Source: Stentor roeselii (Eukaryota; Ciliophora; Heterotrichea; Heterotrichida; Stentoridae). From it: a DNA stretch of 64,000 nucleotides. The position numbers and the translations under genes were made by a program. The stretch is taken from contig RSEH01000115.1 in assembly GCA_006503475.1 (NCBI GenBank), positions 81,379 to 145,378 on the forward strand, in the 5' to 3' direction. The notes under the pieces were generated by a model, which was not told where the DNA came from, made no database searches, and saw only the letters and a list, made by a program, of their open reading frames with translations. This document shows positions 37,128-47,228 of this stretch, one piece after another. The stretch's first letter is position 1, and each line of letters opens with the position of its first letter.

Positions 37128-38732
37128 TCACTTGCTTTTGATGAAAGGTGTCGCAGCTTCCGCCATGCTTTCAATATGAAAATCATCAACTCCTCTTATA
37201 ACTCTAAAGAATCCGTCTTCGCCCCATTGTTTTCCCCAGCTGTTAAGACACTTCCAGAACTTAACACCGTTTTCTTCTCCCCAGCCTACAAGAAGGACAG
37301 AATGCGTGACTTCTTCCCATTCAATTGACAGTTCTCGCAGAGAAGACGTGGAAACTGAAGAGTCCGACGAGTGAGAAGACGTCTGTGAGTAAATCCCTGA
37401 CTTATAATAAAAGAAACTCGAGTCAGGGATGAGGTCGACGATGACAGGTCCTCGGGCACGTAGTTCTTTCATGATGTTCTCTTCACTCACAGCGCCGTAG
37501 TAACCGCCGACCATTGAATACTCAGAAATTCCGATGATAATCCCGTCGTCGCAGTGAAAGGAGCACTCAGTTGTTTTTTCTTTGTAAGGCATGCAAGTTT
37601 CAGTCACCAGTCCGAACTCTTGAATGAACTTGTGAAGCAAAGTCGGGAAGCCACCACTGCAGCCTTCTGTGTAAAAAGAACAACTTATCAGGTACTCAAT
37701 GCTCAGACCTGCTTTGAAGTCCATGTCGGTCAACAGCCTCAGTCGTGACTCAAGCATTTCAGTTGAAGTCACCGCGTAGCAAGAACCGCAGTCGCCTTGG
37801 TTTCTGACGATGTCTGAAACGTATGACACTCCATTTATGTCAGTCCAGTCCCAGTTTAAAGGTAATGCACTTCCGTCTATTTTGTCAAGAGTTGAATTCC
37901 AATAAAATATCAGACTTTCTCGGTCTTTTTTACTCATCGCGGTTGAGTCTAAGTAAGTTTTTGATTCACTTTTAGATTCTTGAGGGTTTGAATTTTGTTG
38001 GGATTGTTTTGATTGGAGGAGGATTGAAGAAAGAGGAGTTTCTGGAAAATCTTGTTTTGCTTTTCTTCTGAACTGACTGTTTATTTCAGAGAAGGATAGA
38101 CCTGAAAATCTTGGAGAAATTTCAGCTTTCCAGGACTTTTGAATCGTGTTTAATTGAGATACTCGTTCTTCGTCGTTGTACTGGGCTCGTTGAAGAAAAC
38201 TGGTGGCTGTAGTGCTTGGATTTTCAGAGGTTTTTGAAGAGTCCTGCTCTTCTGAAGAATCGATTTTTTCCTTTTCACCGAAGAAGCATCCCCAGGTCTG
38301 AAGAGGATCAAGTAAATCGTATCGATACCATCCAAGCATCGTTCTAGAACAATCAGATTTATGTCGTTTCCCAGAAACATAGTAAAAAAAGAAGTTTGTA
38401 AAAATGACATCATCGAAATAAACAATGAAACCCTCATCATAAATTAAAGTCCATGTTCCTTCACCATACTCTTCACTTTTCGCAATATTAGGCAAAGAGA
38501 ACTCAACCGTGGCAGTAACGCTGTTTTCAAATTCAAATCTGTGACTCTTCTTAAAGTTCTGAACCGTGTTAGGCTTCCCATGTCCACAAGTGGTTTGATC
38601 ATTATTCAGGTCAGCAGTGAAAGTATTAGTGTTAAGAGTAAAAGTCCATTTTCCAAGGAAGCTGGAGTAAGTGCAATGAACAGGCAAGTCAGCTTGTGCC
38701 AGGCAAATGAAAGTTGTAAGGATAATCAGCAT
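37128..38732 (-). CDS. CTSC: Cathepsin C (dipeptidyl peptidase I)
   Basis: 534 residues. Signal peptide MLIILTTFICLAQA, then the exclusion domain that marks this enzyme (DLPVHCTYSSFLGKWTF, CGHGKPNTV), a propeptide of about 120 Ser/Gln-rich residues, and a papain-like C1 domain from about residue 285. Catalytic residues: Cys in NQGDCGSCYAV, His in VTHSVLLVGWG, Asn in LNSWGKQWG. The enzyme removes N-terminal dipeptides in lysosomes or digestive vacuoles. The start context is AATAATG. The Ser-rich loop at about 430-450 (SSHSSDSSVSTSS) is an insertion compared with mammals. Confidence 0.94.
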   Translation of the reverse strand: MLIILTTFICLAQADLPVHCTYSSFLGKWTFTLNTNTFTADLNNDQTTCGHGKPNTVQNFKKSHRFEFENSVTATVEFSLPNIAKSEEYGEGTWTLIYDEGFIVYFDDVIFTNFFFYYVSGKRHKSDCSRTMLGWYRYDLLDPLQTWGCFFGEKEKIDSSEEQDSSKTSENPSTTATSFLQRAQYNDEERVSQLNTIQKSWKAEISPRFSGLSFSEINSQFRRKAKQDFPETPLSSILLQSKQSQQNSNPQESKSESKTYLDSTAMSKKDRESLIFYWNSTLDKIDGSALPLNWDWTDINGVSYVSDIVRNQGDCGSCYAVTSTEMLESRLRLLTDMDFKAGLSIEYLISCSFYTEGCSGGFPTLLHKFIQEFGLVTETCMPYKEKTTECSFHCDDGIIIGISEYSMVGGYYGAVSEENIMKELRARGPVIVDLIPDSSFFYYKSGIYSQTSSHSSDSSVSTSSLRELSIEWEEVTHSVLLVGWGEENGVKFWKCLNSWGKQWGEDGFFRVIRGVDDFHIESMAEAATPFIKSK

Positions 38733-38955
38733 TATTTATTTACTTAAATTCTAATTACCTGCAGGGAATGTAGAGAAACGTATAGATTAATAAATCTTTT
38801 TTTTCATTGAAATCTTAGGAAAAACACAGGGAATCTAAAGGTAAATAGAATAATTATCTTAAAAAATCAATAAAAACTGGGGAAATTTCAGCTGAATCCC
38901 CAGCTCAGTCCAATCCCAATACTTCATTTCCCTTCCATCCAGATATAAAAAAACA

Positions 38956-39348
38956 ATGGTGCGAATGAACGTGCTAGCCGATACCTTGAAAAGCATAATC
39001 AACGCAGAAAAGCGAGGAAAGCGTCAAGTCCTGATTCGCCCTAGCTCTAAAGTCGTGCTCAAGTTTTTGAGATTGATGCAGAAACACGGGTACATCGGAG
39101 AATTCGAAGTTGTTGACGACCACAGGTCGAATAAAATCGTAGTTGATTTGAATGGAAGACTAAACAAGTGTGGAGTGATCTCGCCAAGGTTTGATATCTC
39201 AGTTAATGGACTTGAACAGGTTGCTTCTACTTTGCTTCCTTCCAGACAGTTTGGGTTCGTGGTACTTACTACCACTTATGGTATTTTAGACCATGAAGAG
39301 GCAAGAAAAAGACATGTTGGAGGAAAACTTTTGGGCTTTTTCTATTAA
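38956..39348 (+). CDS. RPS15A: 40S ribosomal protein uS8 (S15a)
   Basis: 130 residues, exactly the usual eukaryotic length. It opens [23 protein letters not shown] and closes with [18 protein letters not shown], both near-invariant. Binds the central domain of 18S rRNA in the small subunit. It is preceded by 220 bp without genes, which with the CDPK and DHS upstream regions is one of the larger promoter-bearing gaps in the dense part of the window. No intron. Confidence 0.98.
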   Translation: MVRMNVLADTLKSIINAEKRGKRQVLIRPSSKVVLKFLRLMQKHGYIGEFEVVDDHRSNKIVVDLNGRLNKCGVISPRFDISVNGLEQVASTLLPSRQFGFVVLTTTYGILDHEEARKRHVGGKLLGFFY

Positions 39349-39580
39349 GTTAGCTTTATTTACAAATAAGACTGGAATTCTTTAGCCCTTTAGTGTTTTG
39401 ATAAAGAAGGCTTAATATTCAGAGCTTTCTAAATAGTGAGTCTTGAATTATTGAAAGGGTGAACTTCGGGTATTGTTGAGTATTTGATTAAAAGTAAGAC
39501 CATTTGAAAATCCAGTATTCATGATTCATCTTAATTAAAGTCAATGGTATTCAAGATTACTGATGCAATTATTAGTTTCC

Positions 39581-40402
39581 TTACAACCTAGACAATTTCG
39601 CAAATTGCTGATTGACTTTCCTTTTCTTTCCACTATTTTGCCCGATATACCTTTGAATCTTGAGTGAATTATCAACGTCTCCTATATATTTAATATATTC
39701 AGGAGCAAAGTAATCCTCATCATTGAAAAATACTTCTTCTTTCGTACTCTGAAAAGTATTTAAAGCGTTATTCATCTTATTTCTCACTTCAGAATATTTC
39801 TTCTTTTTTTCCTTCACCTCATGTTCTTCTTTATACTTGATTCCTAAATTTTTTACCATCAACTTCGTGATTAATTTCGAGAGTCTTACGTTTCTTGGAC
39901 TCTTTTCCTGCACTTTTTTCGTAAAACCTGAAGAAAGTTCTGGAAGCTTCATTGAAAGTGATAATTTCGGAGTGATTTCCCAGGCTTCTCCAAATTTACG
40001 CTTGTTGTTCTTGATGACGTCTTCGACTTGTCCTATCGAGTCGAAGAGAAGTTTTTGAGAAGGTTTGTAAAAAGTTGTCAAAGGGCGATTTTGAAGAATT
40101 TCAACCATTCTTTTAGTGTCTTTCACAGGACCTTTGCTGTATTTTGTATCGATGTATGTTTTTATTTTGTCTTTTGACATTTGGTAGTTGTGGTGTGCTT
40201 GGAAGTTCACTGAATTTAGGTCTTGTTTCTTTATTTTTTCAGTCAAAGTGCCTAGCTGACGGAAAGTTTGGGTCATTTGCTTGTTAATTACTCTTGGAGA
40301 AGGGGACTCCAACGTTTCGAGGTCTTCGACGACTCTGTCTATTGCTAGAGTCAACCTTTTGAATGAAGTTCGGCGAAATTCCACAGGGCTTGGTGAGTCC
40401 AT
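39581..40402 (-). CDS. Hypothetical basic protein, 273 aa
   Basis: No family recognised. Very basic (Lys/Arg-rich) and helical, without membrane segments or a signal peptide. It has PSP motifs at the N-terminus (MDSPSPVEF, LESPSPRV), suited to proline-directed phosphorylation, and a Lys-rich stretch HEVKEKKKKYSEVRNKM. The profile fits a nucleic-acid or microtubule-binding protein; that is inference. Confidence 0.7.
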   Translation of the reverse strand: MDSPSPVEFRRTSFKRLTLAIDRVVEDLETLESPSPRVINKQMTQTFRQLGTLTEKIKKQDLNSVNFQAHHNYQMSKDKIKTYIDTKYSKGPVKDTKRMVEILQNRPLTTFYKPSQKLLFDSIGQVEDVIKNNKRKFGEAWEITPKLSLSMKLPELSSGFTKKVQEKSPRNVRLSKLITKLMVKNLGIKYKEEHEVKEKKKKYSEVRNKMNNALNTFQSTKEEVFFNDEDYFAPEYIKYIGDVDNSLKIQRYIGQNSGKKRKVNQQFAKLSRL

Positions 40403-40673
40403 TAAAGAACTTATGGATTGAATCCCAATTTGCTGTAAAAAGTAGGCTTATTAAAAGGGGAAAAATTTAGGATTGACTGTTAAACTTTTATCACTATGAA
40501 ACGCTATTTTAATAACTTCTAGGTAAAAAATTTGAAATATTCAACTAATTTTAAATATTGAACAAATAGTGGTAGTCATCAAGAAAATGATTTACAAGAA
40601 AAGAATCATTTTTCTTTACCTAAAATTTTAGATTGATTACACTAAGGCTAAAATATTCTAAGCCATAAAAATA

Positions 40674-41714
40674 ATGGACGAAATTAGGTCTAATGTCTTG
40701 CATGCTTCGAATGCAACTGTGGATGCAGGTGAGGTCAAAGGATATGACTTCAATCTCGGCATTGACTACGCAGCCCTTTTAGCATCCTACACTAATACAG
40801 GGCTTCAGGCATCGAATCTCGCAAGAGTAATTGAAAATGTGAATTCCATGCTGAACTGGCGTCCATCAGAAGAAGACATAAGCTCGGGAATTCCAGCAGA
40901 TGCACGATGCACCATCTTCTTAGCCTTCACTTCAAACATGATATCCTGCGGTATTCGAGAGACAATCCGATACCTAGTCCAGCATAAACTCGTTTCAATA
41001 ATAACCACAACTGCAGGAGGCATCGAAGAAGACTTCATCAAGTGTCTCGCTCCAAGCTACATGGGCGACTTCCACTTGAAAGGCAGCGACCTAAGGGCAA
41101 AGGGTCTGAACCGCATCGGAAACATGATTGTGCCAAACAACAACTACTGCCTCTTCGAGACTTGGATCATGCCGATTCTTGATAAAATGCGAGAAGAGCA
41201 GAAAGCTGGCACTGTCTGGACTCCAAGCAAGATGATTAGAAGACTTGGACTGGAGATCAACAACGAGGAAAGCGTTTATTACTGGGCAGCGAAAAATGAT
41301 ATTCCAATCATGTGCCCTGGAATCACTGACGGGTCCATTGGAGACATGCTTTATATGCACGGGTATAACACTGAAAGCATTGTTCTTGATATTGTTCAGG
41401 ACTTGAGGGTTATTAATGACTTGGCTTTTAATGCGAAGAGAAGTGGAATGATTATTTTAGGAGGAGGACTACCTAAACATCATACCTGCAATGCGAATAT
41501 GATTAGGAATGGAGCTGATTATGCTGTTTATATTAATACTGGAATTGAACATGAAGGAAGTGACTCTGGAGCTTCACCTGATGAAGCTGTTTCTTGGGGG
41601 AAAATCAAGGGAACCTGTGTGCCTGTCAAGCTTTATTCTGAAGCTTCTTTGGTCTTTCCTTTGGTTGTGGCTGAGTCTTTCGTTAAGTATAAGCTAAGAC
41701 AGGATAAAGCTTAA
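40674..41714 (+). CDS. DHPS: Deoxyhypusine synthase
   Basis: 346 residues, close to the human enzyme. Markers: [18 protein letters not shown], then [28 protein letters not shown], and the active-site region [19 protein letters not shown], whose Lys forms the enzyme-imine intermediate. It transfers the aminobutyl group of spermidine to one Lys of eIF5A (first step of hypusination), NAD-dependent, in the cytosol. Next to RPS15A but separated by an opposite-strand gene. It is the last conserved gene before the window changes character. Confidence 0.97.
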   Translation: MDEIRSNVLHASNATVDAGEVKGYDFNLGIDYAALLASYTNTGLQASNLARVIENVNSMLNWRPSEEDISSGIPADARCTIFLAFTSNMISCGIRETIRYLVQHKLVSIITTTAGGIEEDFIKCLAPSYMGDFHLKGSDLRAKGLNRIGNMIVPNNNYCLFETWIMPILDKMREEQKAGTVWTPSKMIRRLGLEINNEESVYYWAAKNDIPIMCPGITDGSIGDMLYMHGYNTESIVLDIVQDLRVINDLAFNAKRSGMIILGGGLPKHHTCNANMIRNGADYAVYINTGIEHEGSDSGASPDEAVSWGKIKGTCVPVKLYSEASLVFPLVVAESFVKYKLRQDKA

Positions 41715-41789
41715 ATCGTTTTCTTTTAAATGGATTCAGGTACTTTAAGATTGGTATTTTTGAATTTTTGTTGAAACACTTCTATAAAA

Positions 41790-43655
41790 ATGCAAAAAAA
41801 CTATTCTGCATCAGTTAAACCTTTTCAATCAGAAAGTCGAAGAAAGGCTTCGAATGAAGGGATTTTTGAGAAGGTTAAAAGTTTTTTTTCATGCAATGAT
41901 AAAAAGTACGTTGATTCTAATGAAATATCCTTAGAGAGTAGTTTAAATTTGAAGAATAATCCTCTTCATGCTCGTCCTAATAGTTTTCTTGAGGAAGAAT
42001 CTAAAAATAGTAGCAGAGGTAAACCTAAAAAGCTCACTGTCCGCCAATATGAGACTGTTATTGAAGATCTTCAAGTCCAAACTGAATACTTGAAAAAAGA
42101 ACTACGAGACTCAAAATCTCAGGAAGAAAAAAACAATAAAATTATAGCAGATCTTAAACACTCTTTGAATACTACCCAAGAAAAGAATAAAAGAACCATC
42201 GACGATTTGCAAAAGTCTTTAAAGTCTTATGAAGATAAATCGAGAGCTCTTAACAAAGATATGAATTCTCTTGAACTCAAGTATCGAGAAAGTGAGGCTG
42301 AAAAGAATAAGCTTGGAACACTTCTAACAAGAAAAGAAACTGAATACAATGACCTCATAAACAGCTTCAAATCTAATGAAAACAAACTTAAAGAATATAA
42401 AAAAAAATTTGAAGAGGCTTCTTCAAGAGCGAGCACATATGAAAAGAAATGTAATGATTTAAATGAAGAAATTCAAAAGAAAGAAATTTTATTCGAAAGA
42501 AGAAAAAATAAACTCGAAAATAAGTGCAATTCTTTAAAATGCTCAATCGAATCAGAACAATCAAAAATAAAGGATTTTGAAATACTCCTAAATGAAAAAG
42601 ATATATCTATCAGAAACTTAAGTAACGAACTTAATTCAAAAAATCAAAAAATGAAATCAAATGAGGATGAAACAGGAATTTTAAAAAAACAGCAAAATTC
42701 GGAAACCTTTAATGCGTCTCAACCAAAATCAAACTTTAATCCGATGAGCCACAGAAGAATTAATAGTTCAAGCAAATATGAAAAATTTGTTCATGATTCT
42801 TCAAATTCTCAGTTCAGTTCAACCATCATTCATGATCAAGCATCTTCTTATACAAATGCCTCTTCATTCACACAAACTAACCTGATAGATAAGAACTCTT
42901 TCAATGAAGGCCAAGATTTTCTAAACCCTAAAAAATTTTGTGAAGATTGTAAAAAATTAAAACAAAAGCTGATTACTTCGAAGAAAAGAAATCAAGAAAT
43001 ATCAAGAACAATGAAAGAAGAACTTTTAGCCAAAGATCAAATTTTATTTGATCTGCAAAATCAAATGTTATTCAAAGAGAAAGATTTTAAAGCAAAACTA
43101 GAAATTTGCCAACAAGAAAATAAAACTTTGAATGAAAATATTGAAATGTTGGCTCAATCACTTAATCAGAATTACTTAGAAGAAAGAGATATCGATGACT
43201 TTAATATTCAAAGCATGAGTCTTGAAAACTATAAGTTGAAAATAACTGATCTTAACAAGAAAACTCAACTTTTAATGAAGAATAATTCCAATCTGTCAAA
43301 AACTTTGCAAAATGTTTGTGAAAAAAATAAGAAAATTGAAGAAAAATTAAGAAATTTAGAAAATGATTTAGAAAACACTAAAAAGATCTCTGAAAATAAA
43401 ATTAAACAATTGGAACAAGCAATTGATGAAAAAGTAATCGAAAATAATTATAAATCGGAAATCAAGAGACTTCAAAGCGAACTTCAACAAGCCCATCATA
43501 ATAATGTTGAATTAGAACAGTCATTAAAAATTATTTCGGATGAAAAACTTGAAAAAGATAAAAACGATTTATTGAATTTATCAGAAAAAATGATTTTAGC
43601 TGATGAGGAAATTCTAGATTTAAGGAATAAACTTGAAATGATATGCTTTGCATAA
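41790..43655 (+). CDS. Coiled-coil protein, paralogue A (single repeat unit)
   Basis: 621 residues. Head: Ser/Lys-rich (MQKNYSASVKPFQS) with a Cys/Phe patch (KVKSFFSCND). From about residue 75 it is a long Lys/Glu coiled coil, interrupted at about 290-385 by a Ser/Asn-rich disordered segment and a CEDCKKLKQ motif. The region 42020-42650 is nearly identical at DNA level to 45800-46660 of the downstream paralogue, so the two arose by recent duplication. This copy has one unit of the 28-residue IEDLQVQTEYLKKEL repeat; the other has four. No family recognised. A TATAAAAATG context precedes both copies. Confidence 0.75.
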   Translation: MQKNYSASVKPFQSESRRKASNEGIFEKVKSFFSCNDKKYVDSNEISLESSLNLKNNPLHARPNSFLEEESKNSSRGKPKKLTVRQYETVIEDLQVQTEYLKKELRDSKSQEEKNNKIIADLKHSLNTTQEKNKRTIDDLQKSLKSYEDKSRALNKDMNSLELKYRESEAEKNKLGTLLTRKETEYNDLINSFKSNENKLKEYKKKFEEASSRASTYEKKCNDLNEEIQKKEILFERRKNKLENKCNSLKCSIESEQSKIKDFEILLNEKDISIRNLSNELNSKNQKMKSNEDETGILKKQQNSETFNASQPKSNFNPMSHRRINSSSKYEKFVHDSSNSQFSSTIIHDQASSYTNASSFTQTNLIDKNSFNEGQDFLNPKKFCEDCKKLKQKLITSKKRNQEISRTMKEELLAKDQILFDLQNQMLFKEKDFKAKLEICQQENKTLNENIEMLAQSLNQNYLEERDIDDFNIQSMSLENYKLKITDLNKKTQLLMKNNSNLSKTLQNVCEKNKKIEEKLRNLENDLENTKKISENKIKQLEQAIDEKVIENNYKSEIKRLQSELQQAHHNNVELEQSLKIISDEKLEKDKNDLLNLSEKMILADEEILDLRNKLEMICFA

Positions 43656-44203
43656 TTATAGATAATATTGTAGGATTTTTAATGACTTTATCTAAAATAG
43701 GATAATTTTCTTTATAAGTTTGATTTTTATCTAGTTACTTTGATAGATAGTTGTAATACTCTGTTAATATTCTTATTATATTATTTATTTAGATTTGGGA
43801 AAAGTACTTAATTTATATGGAATCATCTTTAAGTATTGCTGTTATATAGTTAAATAAACCCAGAAAAAGAGTTTTAATTAAAAAGAATTATGGATTCATA
43901 AACTAATTTTACAGGAAATAACTAAATCTCATAAATTTTCAATATTAAAAATTATATCAAGCATCTATCAAAACTATGATTTTTTAAACTTATTGTTAAG
44001 ATCTTAAATAAACTTCTTGTGTTATTATCTAAGTTAAATTTATATTCAGATGAAAGTTCTCTAACTTTACAGCTTTATCTGTCAGCTATGAGATTATCAC
44101 TGAGATATTTTCAATACGAAAAATTTGTTATCATTAAGTTTATAATTCAGAGAACTCTAATGTTTCTGCGACCATCATTTACCTATTCTCATTTGATTAC
44201 AAA

Positions 44204-44271
44204 TCTTCTTTGGTCAGATTTAATGTAGATAATTTGAATTTACAAATCTTATTTGGTCAGATTTAATGTAA
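44204..44271. repeat. Direct repeat, two copies, about 41-bp period
   Basis: The copies begin TTACAAATCTTCTTTGGTCA and TTACAAATCTTATTTGGTCA, each followed by GATTTAATGTA. They differ at one base in the shared part. Confidence 0.8.
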
Positions 44272-44510
44272 ATGAGACAAGCTCTATGTTGAAAATTCTT
44301 ATCTATTCGAAAGGAATAAATTTTAGTTTGTCTTTAGTGACTCCGAATACAGGGAAATGGGGTTGTTGAGTTTTATTGTGAAATAGCATGTCTTTATCTT
44401 TTGATGATACCACATAATTATAAAGATTATGAGTTAAGATCTCAGTAAGAATACTCGAGCTATTACTTTGGAGGAAAGATTGGCCTGAGTTTCGAAGGAT
44501 TTGTATAATG

Positions 44511-44950
44511 CCCAAATGGTTAATAACTTGGATAATAATTACAGCTTCAATTATTTACTTAAAAACATCTGCGAACCAAATCAATACTAGAATGATGCTA
44601 TTCGTTTAGAAAATAGTCAGAATTTAGATTGACCGTGGTATTTTAAAGACTCATGCGATTTATGTTTCTATCAAGATTGTCTTGATTACTCTGATTATTC
44701 TATGAAAGGATGCACTTATTGCTTAAAGGACCAAATAATTTTTGTAGATTAACATCCAAATGCCAATTAAGAGATTTTTTGAACTGCAGCTTGTGTGAAG
44801 AAATATATGTGATAATTAAAGTAGTCTACTTTCTTCCTTCTTATAATTATAGTCCTGAATTCACAGTAGCCTGCTCGACTTACGATAATAGAAACAGGAA
44901 TATTTGAAAAAGTCTTGTATTTTTTTGGATACAATGAGATAGATGATAAA
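44511..44950 (+). pseudogene. Possible relic of a secreted Cys-rich protein gene
   Basis: The ATG at 44511 opens a signal-peptide-like stretch (MPKWLITWIIITASIIYL) that soon stops. In another frame, at about 44635-44750, there is a Cys-rich run with the C-x2-C spacing of growth-factor-receptor-like repeats (SCDLCFYQDC, then GCTYCLKDQ), again ended by a stop. The Cys pattern is like that of the large gene at 53.8 kb. Weak: the frame changes and stops could equally be chance in AT-rich DNA. Confidence 0.3.
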
Positions 44951-45575
44951 AACCAAGCATTACCTAAAATCACCTTGATAGTTATAAATAAAATTTTTTA
45001 TTTCAAGATGGTATATAATGAAGCTTAACTTATGACTAATGTATTATTTACAAATTCATAATAATTAAACTTGCTGTTAGATATTTAATCTATTGAGGCT
45101 ATCAATACATTTTTAATTTTTTGGATAAGCTTATTCCATATGATTGTGGTTTGTTAATAAATTATCAATATATTAAGAGCCATCATAATAGAAAGATTAT
45201 AAAAAATATATCTGTATTAGTTTTATATGCTTTCATAATTGGAAACATAAAGATAATAAGTAATCAGCAAAATATTCTTTTTATCTAATATCAAATTTTA
45301 GAGATGATTGAAAAGAATATTAGGTTTATGTCTACAATAATATGATAAGTTTTGTAATATTGGGTAAAAAAAAAATCATTTCATATAAAACGGATAATAT
45401 ATAGACTTCAAGGTAAAAGCTCTCTTAAGATAATTTTACTTTTTTATAATAAATTCCAAATTTTTAAATACATAATACACTAGACTTAGAGGAATTGATT
45501 TATTAGTGATTGATAAGCAATTTATTTATCTAAATTTTTAAGATTATAAGGTATAATATAAGAATATATATAAAA

Positions 45576-46922
45576 ATGCAAAAAGACTATTCTGCATCAG
45601 CTATACCTTATCAATCAGCAAATCGAAGAAAACCTTCAAATGATGGGCTTTTTGAGAAATTTAAAAGCTTTTTTTCATGCAATCAGAAAATGAGAAATGA
45701 TTCTAAAGAAGTATATTTTAAGAGTAGTTCAATTTTGAATAATAGTCCTCTTCATGCTCGTCCTAGCACTCCTTTTGAGGATGAATTTAAAAATAGTAGC
45801 AGAGCTAAACCTAAAAAGCTCACTGTCCGCCAATATGAGACTGTTATTCAAGATCTTCAAGTCCAAACTGAATACTTGAAAAAAGAACTACAAGACTCAA
45901 AATCTCAGGAAAAAAAAAACAATAGAATTATAGAAGATCTTCAAGTCCAAACTGAATACTTGAAAAAAGAACTACAAGACTCAAAATCTCAGGAAGAAAA
46001 AAACAATAGAATTATAGAAGATCTTCAAGTCCGAACTGAACACTTGAAAAAAGAACTACAAGACTCAAAATCTCAGGAAGAAAAAAACAATAGAATTATT
46101 GAAGATCTTCAAGTCCAAACTGAATACTTGAAAAAAGAACTACGAGACTCAAAATCTCAGGAAGAAAAAAACAATAAAATTATAGCAGATCTTAAACACT
46201 CTTCGAAAGCTAGCCAACAAAAGAATAAAAGAACCATCGACGATTTGCAAAAGTCTTTAAAGTCTTATGAAGATAAATCGAGAGCTCTTAACAAAGATAT
46301 GAATTCTCTTGAACTCAAGTACCGAGAAAGTGAGGCTGAAAAGAATAAGCTTGGAACACTTCTAACAAGAAAAGAAACTGAATACAATGACCTTACAAAC
46401 AACTTCAAATCTAATGAAAACAAACTTAAAGAATATAAAAAACAATTAGAGGAGACTATTTCAAGAGCGAGCACATATGAAAAGAAATGTAATGATTTAA
46501 ATGAAGAAATTAAAAAGAAAGAAATTTCATTTGAAGGAAAAAAAAATAAACTCGAAAATAAGTGCAATTCTTTAAAATGTTCAATCGAATCAGAACAATC
46601 AAAAATAAAGGACTTAGAAATACTCCTAAATGAAAAAGATATATCAATCAGAAATTTAAATATCGAACTTAATTTCAGAAATCTAAACCTTTTGGAAAAT
46701 AAGGAAAAAAACAAAACACTTGAAAAAACATTAAAATTACTTGAAGAAGAATTAGAACAATCCAAAAAAAACTCTGAATATGCAACTAAAATCATTTATA
46801 AAAAATTAATCGAAAAACCCTACCAAAAACCCATTCAAAAAGGCATAAAAGATTATAAAGAGTTTTCAAAAAGTTTAGTTAGAATAGATGAGGAATATTC
46901 AAAGAGAAGGATTAGAATTTGA
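45576..46922 (+). CDS. Coiled-coil protein, paralogue B (four 28-residue repeats)
   Basis: 448 residues. The head (MQKDYSASAIPYQS, then KFKSFFSCNQ) and coiled coil match paralogue A almost base for base in the middle. The difference is an expansion: four tandem 84-nt units coding for IEDLQVQTEYLKKEL-QDSKSQEEKNNR, each keeping the heptad register. Beyond about 46680 the two proteins diverge and this one ends much earlier, after a short basic tail (RIDEEYSKRRIRI). It may be a truncated or re-ended copy. Stop is TGA. Function unknown. Confidence 0.7.
   Translation: MQKDYSASAIPYQSANRRKPSNDGLFEKFKSFFSCNQKMRNDSKEVYFKSSSILNNSPLHARPSTPFEDEFKNSSRAKPKKLTVRQYETVIQDLQVQTEYLKKELQDSKSQEKKNNRIIEDLQVQTEYLKKELQDSKSQEEKNNRIIEDLQVRTEHLKKELQDSKSQEEKNNRIIEDLQVQTEYLKKELRDSKSQEEKNNKIIADLKHSSKASQQKNKRTIDDLQKSLKSYEDKSRALNKDMNSLELKYRESEAEKNKLGTLLTRKETEYNDLTNNFKSNENKLKEYKKQLEETISRASTYEKKCNDLNEEIKKKEISFEGKKNKLENKCNSLKCSIESEQSKIKDLEILLNEKDISIRNLNIELNFRNLNLLENKEKNKTLEKTLKLLEEELEQSKKNSEYATKIIYKKLIEKPYQKPIQKGIKDYKEFSKSLVRIDEEYSKRRIRI
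45851..46186 (+). repeat. 84-nt tandem repeat, four copies, in frame
   Basis: Units beginning AGATCTTCAAGTCC at 45851, 45935, 46019 and 46103, exactly 84 nt apart. Differences between units are few (for example CAAACTGAATAC versus CGAACTGAACAC in unit 3). One matching unit exists in paralogue A at about 42065. Confidence 0.95.
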
Positions 46923-47228
46923 TTGATTATTAAACTTAATTTTTAGGATTCTCAAATATTCTTATACTGGATTGCACAAAAAGTATAAATTTTATATCTT
47001 AATTATAGTTATAAGTTATTGTATATTATATTTATCAAGTATCCATTTATATTAGATTACCCAATCATTAGCAATCAAGGGGATACGAAATCGAATAAAA
47101 AGAAATTTTATCAAATTCATTATATTTTGATATATTGATTGTTCATTTGTCTTTAAGTTAAAATTAATTTTGGTATTTCTCGGGGATGTAAGTATTAATA
47201 TTTAAAACTTGATATAACTTGTATATAA
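46923..47228. other. 306-bp AT-rich spacer upstream of WD40-pseudokinase gene
   Basis: No gene or repeat found. The last 15 bases (ACTTGTATATAAATG) give the usual A/T-rich start context. Confidence 0.5.

Larger units (their letters stand above)
43656..45575. other. 1.9-kb AT-rich spacer between coiled-coil paralogues
   Basis: No intact gene. Two copies of a 41-bp unit (ACAAATCTT-TTTGGTCAGATTTAATGTA) lie at about 44204-44271. A possible relic of a secreted Cys-rich gene is at 44511-44950. An open frame on the minus strand at 44303-44515 has no recognisable content and is not counted as a gene. The paralogous coiled-coil sequence does not extend into this spacer. Confidence 0.6.

Noticed and set aside
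44303-44515. 70-codon minus-strand ORF
   Set aside because: No recognisable motif, poor start context and no homologue within the window; not supported as a gene.
45851-46186. 84-nt repeats as a CRISPR or minisatellite independent of coding
   Set aside because: Units are contiguous, in frame, and preserve a heptad coiled-coil pattern.
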